Shown here piece after piece: positions 1 through 10,668 of a DNA stretch of 21,917 nucleotides. A program made the translations under genes and the position numbers. How positions within the stretch are numbered: position 1 is the first letter of the stretch; every line of letters starts with the position of its first letter. This DNA is from Ichthyophonus hoferi (lineage: Eukaryota > Opisthokonta > Ichthyosporea > Ichthyophonida > Ichthyophonidae): contig NAOQ01000427.1 in assembly GCA_002751075.1 (NCBI GenBank), positions 39,493 through 61,409 of the forward strand. Reading direction: 5' to 3'. The notes beneath the pieces were generated by a model. That model was not told the DNA's origin. It saw only the letters and a list, made by a program, of their open reading frames with translations, and searched no databases.

Positions 1-1033
1 GTTATTTATTTATGAACCATATACCTGTATAAACTGTAATGTTTATATCCATATACTACAACATTGCACGTTCTTGTGTTGACCTATACTATATTTTTCA
101 AATTAGTTTTTGATTTATGAGTTTTTAAAAGTTTTCATATTTGCATAAATAGGAATGCTTTGGAATTATATGTACCTATTGCTTTTATTTTACTTCTCTT
201 TGTCTCTAATATGACCTCATCCTACTATCTTGCTTACTATTGGTCGTCCTTATGGCCAATACAATTTCAATAAATTTGTAGGTTAAGATAAGATGCAAGC
301 AAAAGGTCATTAGTATAATTGTGTGTGCATAATAGGAAAAAATATCATTTTAATTTCTTAAAGGCCTTATTGAGTTTGCCAAAAAATTAAAGAACATTGC
401 ATTCCCTATCAAAACTATATGCTGCGAAAAACCAATATGACCTATTATTGATTCAAACAGAGGTGACCAATATTCAGACTTTGATCCGTATCGTATAAAC
501 GGCCCTTAATTCTCATCAAAATCTCAATCCTTTTAACTTATTAATTTAGATTGTATTATATCAGCCAATAGCCTTGTCGATTTGCTAATCTAGGATTTTA
601 ATATGTTATTCGTTAAAAGACAGCCAATCCGTTGCTGCCTATTTTTTTGGACACCAACCACCTTTATGTAAAGCAGATTGATTGGCTATACAATACTGTA
701 ATGCCTATCACCATCTCTGTAACTTTGTACGTCTATATCGAAGGAGTGACTGATTGCCATACCCCAAAGGTGTCCCCTTTATTAGAGATACGTCACAGTT
801 GAAAAAAATAATAAGCACCAAGTTACAAGCGAGTTTTATTTTTCGCTTAGGGGAAGGTGGGCACTCTAGAATACCATAATTAAGCCCTATTGAATCATTG
901 AAGCCCTATTGAATCATTGAAACGATAGCTCTCTACCTACAACCGAGATAAGACTGTGAGAAAGAGTCGATACTATACAGTATAGCCTTTTGATTGTCCA
1001 TGTCCTAGGTAGAACCAACAACGGTATAACAGT
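1..1033. other. AT-rich upstream intergenic DNA with CCAAT motifs
   Basis: No coding segment can be supported here. The sequence is strongly AT-rich and stops are frequent in all frames. CCAAT-type motifs occur near 562-570, 622-629 (AGCCAATC) and, inverted, 680-687 (GATTGGCT). The last two form an 8-bp inverted pair about 50 bp apart, roughly 350-410 bp before the ATG of the gene at 1034. CCAAT boxes are bound by the HAP/NF-Y complex in fungi and may belong to that promoter, but this is inference. No convincing TATA box is placed next to the start. Confidence 0.4.
882..919. repeat. Perfect 19-bp tandem duplication in a promoter or 5' leader
   Basis: The unit AAGCCCTATTGAATCATTG occurs twice back to back (882-900 and 901-919) with no mismatch. 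It lies 115-152 bp upstream of the ATG at 1034, so it falls in the core promoter or 5' UTR of that gene. Perfect identity in AT-rich, drifting DNA suggests a recent duplication or replication slippage. Each unit contains ATTGAATCATT, so any factor site there is present twice. No function can be claimed. Confidence 0.9.
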
Positions 1034-2996
1034 ATGCCTAAGGAAACGGTTTGGACCGCTGACGAAGTAGACCGCCACCTTTATGAAAACGCCGAGTTGC
1101 TCGCTCTTGTCCACTCGTCTGTTATCTCACCCGAGGAGCGGTTAGTCTTTATAAAGAGGTTGCGCGCCAATGTTTTATCCCTGGCTGAGGTAGCCGGGCT
1201 GGATGGTAAGTAGTGGAACCTCCCTCTTGCAGTAGTGTTCCCTGCTGATTATACCCTCATGTATCATCTTTCTTCACATGTCCTAGCTGGATGTATTAAT
1301 ATGCATATTAATACCTGACCAAAGTGGTACTCTTGTATTGTACACAAGGTCTAAAGATGATTAAATTTTTCATTTGGCGTATGTTCACGTGAATTACGTT
1401 TTGTTATAACTTTTATCTCTGCTGCCTAACTAGTTGGTGGCCTCATGCTTCTTGCAATGTTGGTATGTAATGTTATAAATATGTGCGTTGCTTGCAGCTC
1501 AAGACTGTCTGAGTTCATCCGTAGCAGCGTAACTATTATTGCTTTATGCCTTTGTGTTTTTAATATTTTAACCCCGCCATCTCCGTCGCCAGCTACCCAT
1601 GGCATCCTGTTCTAGCTGTTCTATTGGTCTAAAACAGCAAAGATAACTGGTTTGATCACCTTAGGTCTATCGAGAATTATTGATTTTTAACATGTCTTAT
1701 TAAGAAAGTAAGCACCTATCTACTAGGGGAGAAAGGGAGACTATTATTAGATTGCCCCCCTCCAATCACTTTGCCATGGGTCCACTAGACTGGTTGGCAA
1801 GGGATGTGTATATATCTGTAGGATGCCGGCCCTACATGGTGTGGATGGACTCTTTGTATTAGGATATAGTAGGAGTATATTAGGGTATAGTAGAATATAT
1901 TAAGATATGGTATAAAGTAATGAGATATAATATAGTACTATAGTGTACTATATGTAATCGTGAAGGCCTTATGGGAAGCTCTCTCGTTGCTATGTCCCCG
2001 TGGTGTCTGGGGGTTAGCCTCCTTGGTGAAACCCTACTGATGCTTTCCTCCCTGCCTATAGCTGGCCCAATCAGATGTCTCCTCTTATCCACCAGGGACA
2101 CACACTCACTGCTAAGTGAATCTGTTCTGCCTCATAATATCTATCTAGCATCTAGTGGACTGGTTGGGTTGGGATTAGGCCCTAGTCCTACCGTATTAGA
2201 CTGTAATAGTACATACATCATAGTGTATAGGCAGGGATAATAGAAGGAGTGCATAGGCCTCTGACATGTGTATTCCCCTCTAGTCCATTACCTTTTTCCC
2301 CAACCCATAGCTGATAATGTCCGCGAACACAAGGACCTAGACGACGAGAACACACCACTCATACAATTCACGTATGGCCTAGCAGCGCAGGTGGGCCTGT
2401 ACCCATCATAGAGACTCTATGGTGTCTCCCTATCTTAGGCATGTCTTTTATATTGGGCTAGATACCTTCCCCCTTACCTACCCTCTCCCCAACAGCCCAC
2501 TCCTAATATTTACCCGAGGCCTTCGCCTCAGATTCGAAGACCACATGTGGGGCCTGACCCCTCCGAGGGCGAGCTAGCCAATAGGCCAATCACAGACATA
2601 AGCTATGAATCACGTGACTGGCACCATATGGGGCCAGAGACTAAAGTGGGGGTGGGCGGGAGAATGATGGAAGATGAGGGGCAGGATGTACAAATAGAGG
2701 TGGCTTGTGTTAAGGGCCACCGCTTTAGAGCCCTGCTGGTCCTGACTAAAAAGAAATCAAACCGGGGCTTTCTCATGTACCACCAAGAGTTTAGGTGTCT
2801 GTGTGGGTGTCAAGAAACCTATAGCAGTCGCACTAACTGGCTTCGGCATAACAATGACAAGACAGGCCGGGTGTTAGATAATATTATAGTGTCTCGTACC
2901 GGAAAGAACTTACGCGACTTTTCATACTCGAATGAGCCTGAAGCACCCTATATTAGAGCTGCTATGATCTTTAAAGACAAGTCTATGGATGAATAA
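1034..2996 (+). CDS. Uncharacterised 250-aa protein with degenerate C2H2-like zinc-finger segment, 3 exons
   Basis: I do not recognise this protein. The model is exons 1034-1205, 2311-2390 and 2496-2996, joined by GT-AG introns of 1105 and 105 nt. Phases agree (172 nt, then 80 nt to phase 0) and an in-frame TAG lies 24 nt before the ATG. The N-terminus (about residues 1-70) is acidic and predicted helical. Residues 85-140 are rich in Pro, Gly and charged residues and are probably disordered. Residues 183-205 read FRCLCGCQETYSSRTNWLRH and beyond: C-x3-C, then C-x3-Y-x5-W-x2-H, which is the C2H2 spacing. The fourth ligand position is Lys instead of His, and an extra Cys (187) sits between the first two. 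C155 and H159 (CVKGH) lie 26-30 residues earlier and might supply ligands. The last exon is the best supported part. The long first intron could hide another exon. Confidence 0.7.
1858..1919. repeat. Imperfect ~20-bp tandem repeat, 3 copies, in intron 1
   Basis: Three adjacent units start ATTAGGATATAG, ATTAGGGTATAG and ATTAAGATATGG (about 1858-1878, 1879-1898, 1899-1919), with period 20-21 bp and a few substitutions each. They lie inside the 1105-nt first intron of the gene at 1034-2996. This looks like an ordinary AT-rich minisatellite and may vary between strains. Confidence 0.7.
1971..2240 (+). other. Open 89-codon frame inside intron 1, doubtful
   Basis: An open frame runs through the GC-richer half of the 1105-nt first intron of the gene at 1034. 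It contains several hydrophobic runs but no motif that I recognise. A good splice acceptor (TTTCCTCCCTGCCTATAG) ends at 2060 within it, so part of it could be an alternative exon of the host gene. The model that skips it already keeps the frame, so I regard the open frame as most likely chance. Confidence 0.12.
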
Positions 2997-2997
2997 A
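2992..2997 (+). terminator. AATAAA poly(A) signal overlapping the stop codon
   Basis: The end of the 250-aa gene reads GAT GAA TAA AAAG, so the stop codon TAA (2994-2996) is itself the core of an AATAAA hexamer. If this hexamer is used, the 3' UTR would be only some 10-30 nt. A 12-bp tandem duplication (AGGGCCGACT plus two bases, 3006-3029) follows immediately. Whether cleavage occurs here cannot be told from sequence. Confidence 0.45.
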
Positions 2998-4692
2998 AAG
3001 GTGATAGGGCCGACTCGAGGGCCGACTACCTTTTTCACTGTAAGACCCTGGGCTATCAACCCAGACCTAGCATTAAAGCCCACCCACCAGGCTTGTTCCC
3101 TTCTATTCTCCCAGCCAGACTGTCGGCCCGTAGGCACTACCCTGAACCAATATTTAATCTCATTCTTTTTTTTTTGCATTGTTACTTAATTTAAGGGTAA
3201 ATGTTTCCTATGGGCCCAAGTACTTTTCTCTATACTCCATGGCCCTGTGGCGGCCACCCACCCAATGAAGGCCTACCCTATTGTACTTCAACACTCCAAC
3301 CCAGGCAGCCCAGCCTCTTTCTAGGTCCTTGTATTTTCTATATACCTCTCCTGGCCTAGGTTGATGATAGTGAAAGTTGATTGGATGGACGACCTTAATA
3401 GTCTTGCAGTCTATTTCTCTTTCGACTAGATATTAGATGCAGTATGTATCTACATCTTTACTTTGATGCATGCTATGTTATTTTGCATCTACTCTACAAA
3501 TATGCAAACTGTATTTTCAAATTCTACAGTATTGAATCATAATAAACGTATTTCGTAATTCTCTTTGTAATCCAGGGTCAACCCTAACCATATAGGATGG
3601 ATCTATGATCTATGGACTATTAATGACAGTCTCGATAGCGCCTGGCAATATGTACCCAGCCAAGGGTCTAGATATTAAACTATACTACATGTGTTCAGCT
3701 TCCTATACTACTTAAGTAGCCTAACACAGAGTATGCAGGGCTGTAATATATACGATTATAAAATTAACTATTGTAGGCAATCAGTAATCCCAATGTCTTT
3801 CACCCATTCTCATTTCCTTCACCTAGTGCTTGATAGTCGCCGATCGTGGCCCACTATCACAATTGTTATGAAAAAGCCTTTTCATCCTCAACCACAGCAA
3901 AAGGTTGCCATGTATCATTTTCATTTAGTATTATAATGGGCCAGAGAGCATAGCTTGTATGATTCGTTTTATTCGCTCATATATATGGTCTCTAACAAGG
4001 GATATCGAAAGATTGCGACAAGTAATCTAGTATAGCTACAGCGTCCCATTATAATCTAGAGGTGTGATACTGCATAAACATACTGTCGAGTATTGAATTG
4101 ACTCTATTGCCATATACCGTCTATATTGGCTTGAGGCCTGGGTACCTCAATAAGGGTCTAGTGCAATATCCTCCTTGTCCTATATATCTTATATGTTATT
4201 TTATAATATATTAGCCTTGATTGTGGTCTCAAGTAATGTAAAGTTTCAAGAAACAAGCCCCGAAACAGTTAAGAAAAAAAAGATATTGCAAGGGGATAGA
4301 TCTAGTAGTGGATAAGATTTAATTCTCTCATCTAGATGGGATGTAAACCATAGCAATCTCTATTATTGTTGGAGGAATAATGGGATCGACATTAAAACAT
4401 AATATTTACGGAATGTGGTGCTTTGGCAATTATAATGTGTCAGAAATGGAAGTGAGGGCGATGATAATAATATAAGTATGTTACACTCTAGAGGTATGTA
4501 ATATATGATGGCATAGTAGCTAGTATGTGTAAAATGAAAACAAAGAAGATAATTTCTAGCCTAAGACTGTGCCTGGACAATTATGTCTGTTACTATAGGA
4601 AGTAAACATTTATATGCAAACCGAATAAAGACAAAGATAGCTATGCAAAAATAAAAACTCTTAGTCCCAGGCCATAGTGGCTCCATACCCTC
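2997..4692. other. Convergent intergenic region
   Basis: This is the space between the 3' ends of the gene at 1034-2996 (+) and the RCC1-like gene (-). The first ~370 bases are of mixed composition with a poly-T run near 3167-3176. The rest is AT-rich. Short open frames exist (for example 3691-3936) but show no protein-like composition, splice support or motif. An AATAAA at 4624-4629 is on the + strand and is not assigned to a gene. I see no RNA gene. Confidence 0.5.
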
Positions 4693-7600
4693 TTAGGGGA
4701 GTATCATGTTGAAATCATAGCCAGCCACCAGCCTGGTGGTTGGGGTTCCCCGTCGTATTAAGGTTGGCACCTTATAGCTGGGGGCCTGTGCTCCCGTCAA
4801 TATGTGAAGGGCACCCCTCTTCACCTCTCTTCTACCCTACTTACCCAGCTATGTCCCAATCCCCACATAAAGATGTCTCCTGATGAAGCCACAACAGTCA
4901 TATGGTGTGGGCCACATGCAATATGCCTGTAGGAAGTAGCATATGGTCTGTGTCAGGAGGGGATGGTCGCCTAGGGTAGCCCAGGGTGGCCCAGGGTGGC
5001 CCAGGTGTGGAATGGCCTCCTACCTAATAGTCTGCTGGTCGGGTAGGGCCACAGACACTGGCACTGATGATGGTGGGCCTATAGCCTATAGACCCTTCAG
5101 TCATCAGTCGCCTGGCCCCCTACTATTATTCTCTCTAGCTATCTAGCCCTACACCATACCTACCATGTTTGAACCAAGTACAAAGAGAGTGCCAGCCTCT
5201 GTAGGAGGACACTGAGTCAGAATCAAGGATTTACTTATCTCATACACACCTTGCCATTAGTAAGCACACTAGCACTGCTTTCCAGGTATGGATGCAGGAC
5301 CCCCAACCTACCCTAGTGTAAAGACAACCCACACACCAGGCTGGTACCTGTCAGCAGGGCAGTGTAGGCTACACCCGCCCCAACCTGTACAACAAGACCA
5401 TCCAGTGGCTCGGAAGATATCTGATGGGGGATCATCCTTTCTATCTCTACTTCAGCCTCAATACCCTTTACGACCTATATGCAATAAGATATTAGCATCT
5501 GTCACATACTCCAATTAAAATGCCCCTAGTAATATGAGGATATGCTAGCTGTTTTATGCATATCAATCTAAAGTCACCCATGGGTTGACTATATGACCAG
5601 GATGCAGTGCCCTATCTAGTGTCTATGGCCCCTCCCTGCCCTCCAGGGTCTTAATGTTTGGCCCCTAAGTACCAGCTGTACCCTGTATTTACTAATATAC
5701 AATATACACAAGCTGGCTTCATACCTGGGGGCTGAGGGCATCATAAAAGGGGCAATGGGGGGGTCCTGACTCCCCTGCAGCACAGCCTAGTATATATATC
5801 TGTACAGGGTATGGTAGTATTAGTTGCTGGCTGCAGCCTGAGTTGCCTTGGGGGGGCGGGTGTATAACGTAGGAGAGACGGGACAATGCCTCAATAACCC
5901 TGAGGGCTGCAGAGATATACAACCAGGGCCCAGATAGTATTGCAATAAATGTCCTCCCCCCTATTATCCCATCTGCATGTGCCCCACCCACCTCCTGGCT
6001 CCCCTGGGAGGACATAGTAGTAATACAGGTGTGCCACAGGCCACAGGCTACCATGGAAACGGGCTTATTAGTAAAGAAGGACACAGAGATAGGCCGGGTA
6101 ATCTAACAGGGAAAGGCCCATATCAATCTTATTGCTCTGTTTACTCCCCTCAGGTTGCCACTCACCTTTAAATGACAACCTTTATCCAATGACAGCCAGC
6201 CCCATAGAAACATCTGATTGGCTATTTAACCCATACCAGGTTAGTCCCATCTCTTTGCAAGGTATTAAGGGTCATCATTACAGCACAGGGCCCACCACAT
6301 CCAATCACCCACTATCAGGTTGGTTTGTTTACAGGTAGGACACCAAGGTAGGGGTAATAAAACCCCTCAAGTATAGATCCCTCTTTACATACACCCCCCC
6401 AAATATAGGCCACCTTTCAGACACATATGCCAATTTTATTTTCTGTTTTCTGTTTTTAAAATTAGCCCCTACTCATCCATTATTTTTAAATCATTAAACT
6501 CAATCTTATATGAAAAAAAAACCTTTGTGAACACGACCATGATTTTAAAAACTATAAGATATGACTGAGGAAAGGCCTCTACCCCCCCCTCCTGTCTGAG
6601 CACCACCCTCTAATAGGCATGTGTAGGGGTTGATAGAGAATAGCTGCATGTATTTAAGAACAGAAAATGCATGATAGGAGGGGAGGATAGTATGGTTTGA
6701 CGATAGGCTGTGGGTATGACCCTGTATAGGATAACCTTACAGAAATGGCAGGGTAATACCTGTACAGGCCAAGGAATGGTATCCTCCAGCCCCCACCAAG
6801 CAGACCTGGGACAACTCTAGTCTCTTAAGACTCTGTGGGAAAGGTCATAGTCACATATACTTTCTTCCCTCTCCCCTCCTGATAGCCTGTACACCAAATC
6901 CTTGTCTAGACCTTACCAGTGGTTTGCCATCAAAGCAATCAGACCCATGGCCTAACAAACCAGCCCCCCATGTGTAGACCTATACCCTACAGGTTAGTAC
7001 CACATTTCCTATGTATCCACCCAGACAGCGTTAGTAGTGTAAGCCATGCTGCCACTTGTCTCTGGCCATTATAAAACTAATATGCCTTCTATTAACATTA
7101 CACATAGGTATAACGTAAAAGGAAGATGAGAGTGCATGATACCAGGGGGGCTGTCTCCTGGTTACATGGGGTCTGGATGGGATGGACTAGGGCCACATTA
7201 TGATAGTACCCCACAGCACACTGGCTAACCCTAACACTTCGGATGCCTGGAACCAAAAAAGGTACACTTTGCTCCTCCTGCAATGACCTTGGTCAGCCCC
7301 TATGAGTATTATTCATTGGTTCCAAGTCAGCCACACTTACATCTCCAAAGCCACTGAACATGGAAGTACCCTCAGTCACCCATCCTATTTGACCATAGGC
7401 GTTGGACCCCCTAAACCCAGCCTGACATGTCAGTCTTACTAATGCTTTCCCTCCAGGCCTAGGGCCCTCCCAGTCCTTCCAGTACTTTGAGACTTACCAT
7501 GCATAAAGCTTGCCTTGCCCTGCCGCCGCCTCCTTCAAGGGGGCTAAAATGGCCATACTGTGTGCTACCCCACAGCCCAAGCTTAGGATAGTCCGATCAA

Positions 7601-8939
7601 CCAAAGCAGGTATTACTTTTGGGGTGGCATAGGACACACTATCGCCTGCCCCACCTCTCTTGGTCAATCCAATACCCTCTCTGTCCCCCTCCCATGGTCC
7701 TTACCTGTCCCTCCTTGGCCATCACTGCCATTTCCCCTGTACGTACCCACGGCATTGTTAGTAACTGGGGATGGCCAGGCCATACCCTGTCCACTCTAAA
7801 TGTACCATGATAGTACCCCCTTGTCCGGTAAAACTGGCTGGCAATGAGTGGGGCATGTTTGAGGGGACTGTGATCTAGGGAACAGCCACCAGGCAAGCCT
7901 TCTTGATGCATGGTACAGTCTAGGTCTGCTTTCTTGACTGCCAGCTGACCTGTAAACAAGATTGTCTCAGTACCATTACTAAGTTATAAATATATACAAT
8001 TACAGAAGTCACACCCTACTAGCAGAGGTTAGGATGAGAATATCAGAAATCAATCACGGCCCAGTTGTAAAGGAGATCATGACAGGATCATGGAAGGAGG
8101 AGCATGCCTGTAGTGGGCACATACCACAACCAACAGACGTGTGTATCATTTTGATGCTATGCATCAATAACAAGTCTTGCCAGAAAAACGCAAAACAATA
8201 TTGTGTATGGAATATTAAAACACAAGAAGTATCTTTAAAAAAGGTATACCCTTAGATTAGATGGAAGTGTCTACCTGGGAATGTGGTTTCCGGTTTGCTT
8301 GGTATCTCTACCTTTCATTTTGAATATATTATTCCGTATTACCTTTTCTAATCAATAAGCCAAACCACTTATTATAATTTTTCAATAGCATGGCTTTATC
8401 TGTCGTAAAGCCCAATATATATTTATAGCACGTATTAACTGTTACTATATATACTATATAGGCTATCAAAATTTATGCTGATTTTCGTGTTTGCGTATAA
8501 AAAAACAATTAGGTGCACAGATAAAGGTACATATGACAGGAAGATAGGTTAGACACCTATCTACAAGGACGAACTATGAGGTAATATCTATGCAATACAG
8601 GATAATAAAGAACTGCCTTCCCCTTATTATTGAAATGGCAAGTCAATCTGAACTATTTTAAAAGCACAATGGTTGCCTGGCCCCTGACTCTGTTTGCAAG
8701 ATAATGAAACTATCTAATGAGTCACTCTGCAGTACAGTGGATCTACTTGTCCTACTATGAGAGGCCATCCACCAGATTGCTCTAGTGGGCCAATAGTCTG
8801 CACCTGATGGTAAAATAAAAAAAATACCAACTAGGGCCTGGGCCAGGACCAAAACCAAAGCTTAACAGTTAACCTACCTGCCATAGGCTAATAGTAGTCG
8901 GCTAGACTGTCCAAGGCACTGTGCCCGGGCGGAAAGCAT
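4693..8939 (-). CDS. RCC1-repeat beta-propeller protein, 461 aa, 16 exons
   Basis: Exons (reading downward): 8939-8878, 7978-7817, 7736-7705, 7645-7498, 7410-7341, 7277-7143, 6979-6917, 6832-6760, 6221-6166, 6102-5992, 5799-5725, 5474-5348, 5198-5164, 5085-5024, 4926-4845, 4785-4693. All introns are GT-AG, the phases join without a gap, and the total is 1386 nt. Repeat hallmarks are AYGSN (18-22), GGNGSDGQGG (75-84), LGCGVAHS (108-115), WGSNAYGQIG (135-144), VGYYHNVAL (180-188), VYTWGAG (204-210), VGAGGYHS (237-244), FLWGW (253-257), VACGLWHT (285-292), VGAGVAYT (360-367), IACGPHHM (406-413), FMWGLG (423-428), VAGYDFN (451-457). The family makes beta-propellers, including Ran exchange factors and mitochondrial rRNA-processing proteins. 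The basic, Ser-rich N-terminus, the length and the NAYGQ blade recall mitochondrial RCC1L, but this is weak inference. The choice at 5164/5085 (or 5078) is the least certain join; several small exons rest on phase and motif fit. Confidence 0.85.
4971..5005. repeat. 10-bp tandem repeat, 3.5 copies, intronic
   Basis: Units CTAGGGTAGC, CCAGGGTGGC, CCAGGGTGGC and CCAGG follow one another. They lie in the intron between exons 14 and 15 of the RCC1-like gene (4927-5023). The repeat is GC-rich, unlike most of the window, and sits about 40 bp from the acceptor. It is probably a minisatellite with no coding role. Confidence 0.85.
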
Positions 8940-8983
8940 GTGTGCATACACCACTGGTTCAATCCACCGTGGACAGTGTCTTC

Positions 8984-8999
8984 AAATTATATATAAGGC
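8984..8999 (-). promoter_or_regulatory. Possible TATA box of the RCC1-like gene
   Basis: On the minus strand the sequence CTTATATATAATTTG lies about 45-60 bases before the ATG at 8939. It matches a TATA element in composition and position for a gene with a short leader. In AT-rich DNA such strings are common, so this is suggestive only. Confidence 0.35.
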
Positions 9000-10626
9000 A
9001 GCTATGTAATATGAGAGAACACACAATATAAGAAAAGGATTGCAGACCATTAAAACAGGGATAAACAAATATAAGTGCAATTTTATAATATGCAACCCAT
9101 TGGCACTGCTAAGGCATAATCCAACTTTGCATCATCCCTTGGTGTATACCACCCTGGACCTGTTTAATTATGGAAAAGAAACACCAAAAACTTAAGACAT
9201 TCATATATATATATAGTGGCAGACCATTTCGACTCCCAACAAAACAAAACAAAAAGGTGACAAGGATGTTACTACAACAGACAGTCTCTCTTGTATAAAG
9301 CCGTTTATCTACACGACATATCCCTGTATGTATTGTGATTGACTGACTCACTATGATATCCTAGTTAGGCGTTAAGGTTGAAGGAGATCAAAGTTATTTC
9401 AAAGCTTGTTCTCTATTGCCTGGTAAACTATGACTGAATTACGAATCATTGTATTTACGTATGTAAATAATGTTCTTTGGCAGGCTAATTTATTCTATAT
9501 AGTATTAAATTGCTTTGTCAGCATCGCATTTTTAATATAATTTCGTGAAGACCTAGGTTTAATGCATGGAATCGCTCAACCATAAATCGCCTATATTTTC
9601 AACCCCTATTGGTTAATAATCATCAGTATGGATATACCAAGGCGTGTACGTCATTCAATTAGGTGGTCAGGATATGGTATAAGATTAGGCCAGGCCACTT
9701 TTTAATATTTTTTCCTATTTAAAATTTACTATTATTGTTACCATTTAATGTGGTTATCATTGTTTAAAAGAGGTGAAAAAACTGTTTAGCTTACATTTTA
9801 GGCCATGGGCCCGAAATCTTTAAACATAATCAATTGGCAATAAACTCGTAAACAAAATATTAATTAACAAATAGGCGAGCGGCCTGATATAGATCCCAAT
9901 CGCCAATAACCATGGGTGCATTAGAAATGTAACACGTTAACCCCAGCTCCAACCGTTAAGAATTGGGGGATCTTGATTCTCTATTTACGTAGGCCTGGTG
10001 CCTTCTTACCCTATAGCATTTTAATGTGTTTTTTCTTGCTTTCAAATTTGACGAATTATGCTTTTACAGGCCAGAAATGCGAAAATATACTGTCTTATGG
10101 GAATAATTGAAAGAAGGTCTTAATTCACTTATATTATTGTTTTTTTACTAATTAGTCTCTATCTTCAAATTTTTTTGAAATATGTGATTTAAACTCAAAA
10201 AAATCAAACCAGACATGCTAATGCAGAACGGAATTGTCCCAGCCCAATTCATAGCTATAAGCCGTTGGGAAAAATAAACACTTGATGACACTTCGGTAAT
10301 CGCTACTTTTATGGCTCATAGATTCTTTTAAGTTTCGTTGGATTGCCCTTATATGGCGCTAAAGAGCCATACTAAATTTGATTGGAGATATAAAGTTGAT
10401 TGATTGCATAATTATCACACAGGATTTCACGTACTATTGACAAAAAAAAGTGTTATCATATTTTACTGATTAGATTCTGATTAGGAATTCGTTCCATATT
10501 ATGTATATTATGTTACACAGTGTATGTGTATGTTCAAGTATTGATTTCACCCCGGGATTTGGCATAGATAGACTTTAGACCCATTATTGCCGTATATTTC
10601 CTAGCGGTTCTTTTTTGAATTGGGTT

Positions 10627-10668
10627 TATAAATACTTTTTTTTTTTTTTTTTTTAGCTTTTACACAAA
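10627..10668 (+). promoter_or_regulatory. TATA-like element and 19-T tract before TYR1
   Basis: TATAAATA (10627-10634) is followed by a run of 19 T (10636-10654) ending in TTTAG, then about 28 bases to the TYR1 ATG. Two readings are possible. Poly(dT) tracts are known nucleosome-excluding promoter elements in fungi. Alternatively the T run plus TAG at 10655-10657 is the acceptor of an intron in the 5' UTR. The sequence does not decide between them. Confidence 0.4.

Noticed and set aside
5719-6084. 121-codon minus-strand frame as a gene of its own
   Set aside because: It spans parts of exons 10 and 11 of the RCC1-like gene and the 192-nt intron between them; only the exon parts look like protein.
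7639-7959. 106-codon continuous frame on the minus strand as a single exon
   Set aside because: Only its first half is exon 2 of the RCC1-like gene. The rest crosses a TACTAAC-containing intron and is out of phase with everything downstream.
8034-8255. 73-codon plus-strand frame
   Set aside because: It lies opposite the first intron (7979-8877) of the RCC1-like gene, has no motif and no promoter or splice context.
8543-8561. GATAGGT/ACCTATC hairpin
   Set aside because: Seven-base stem without U-tract or partner features, inside an intron; hairpins this size are expected by chance in 22 kb.
8906-8977. tRNA-like or SINE-like segment: 7-bp stem ACTGTCC/GGACAGT 72 bases apart, with GGTTCAATCC resembling a B box
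   Set aside because: The T stem does not pair around the loop and no D arm fits the acceptor. Most of the segment is exon 1 of the RCC1-like gene on the other strand (8878-8939) plus its leader.
9344-9350. TGACTCA (Gcn4/AP-1 core) as a TYR1 control site, with similar TGAGTCA at 8718-8724
   Set aside because: It is 1.3 kb from TYR1, and such 7-mers also occur in an RCC1-like gene intron and after TYR1 (near 15106), so chance is likely.
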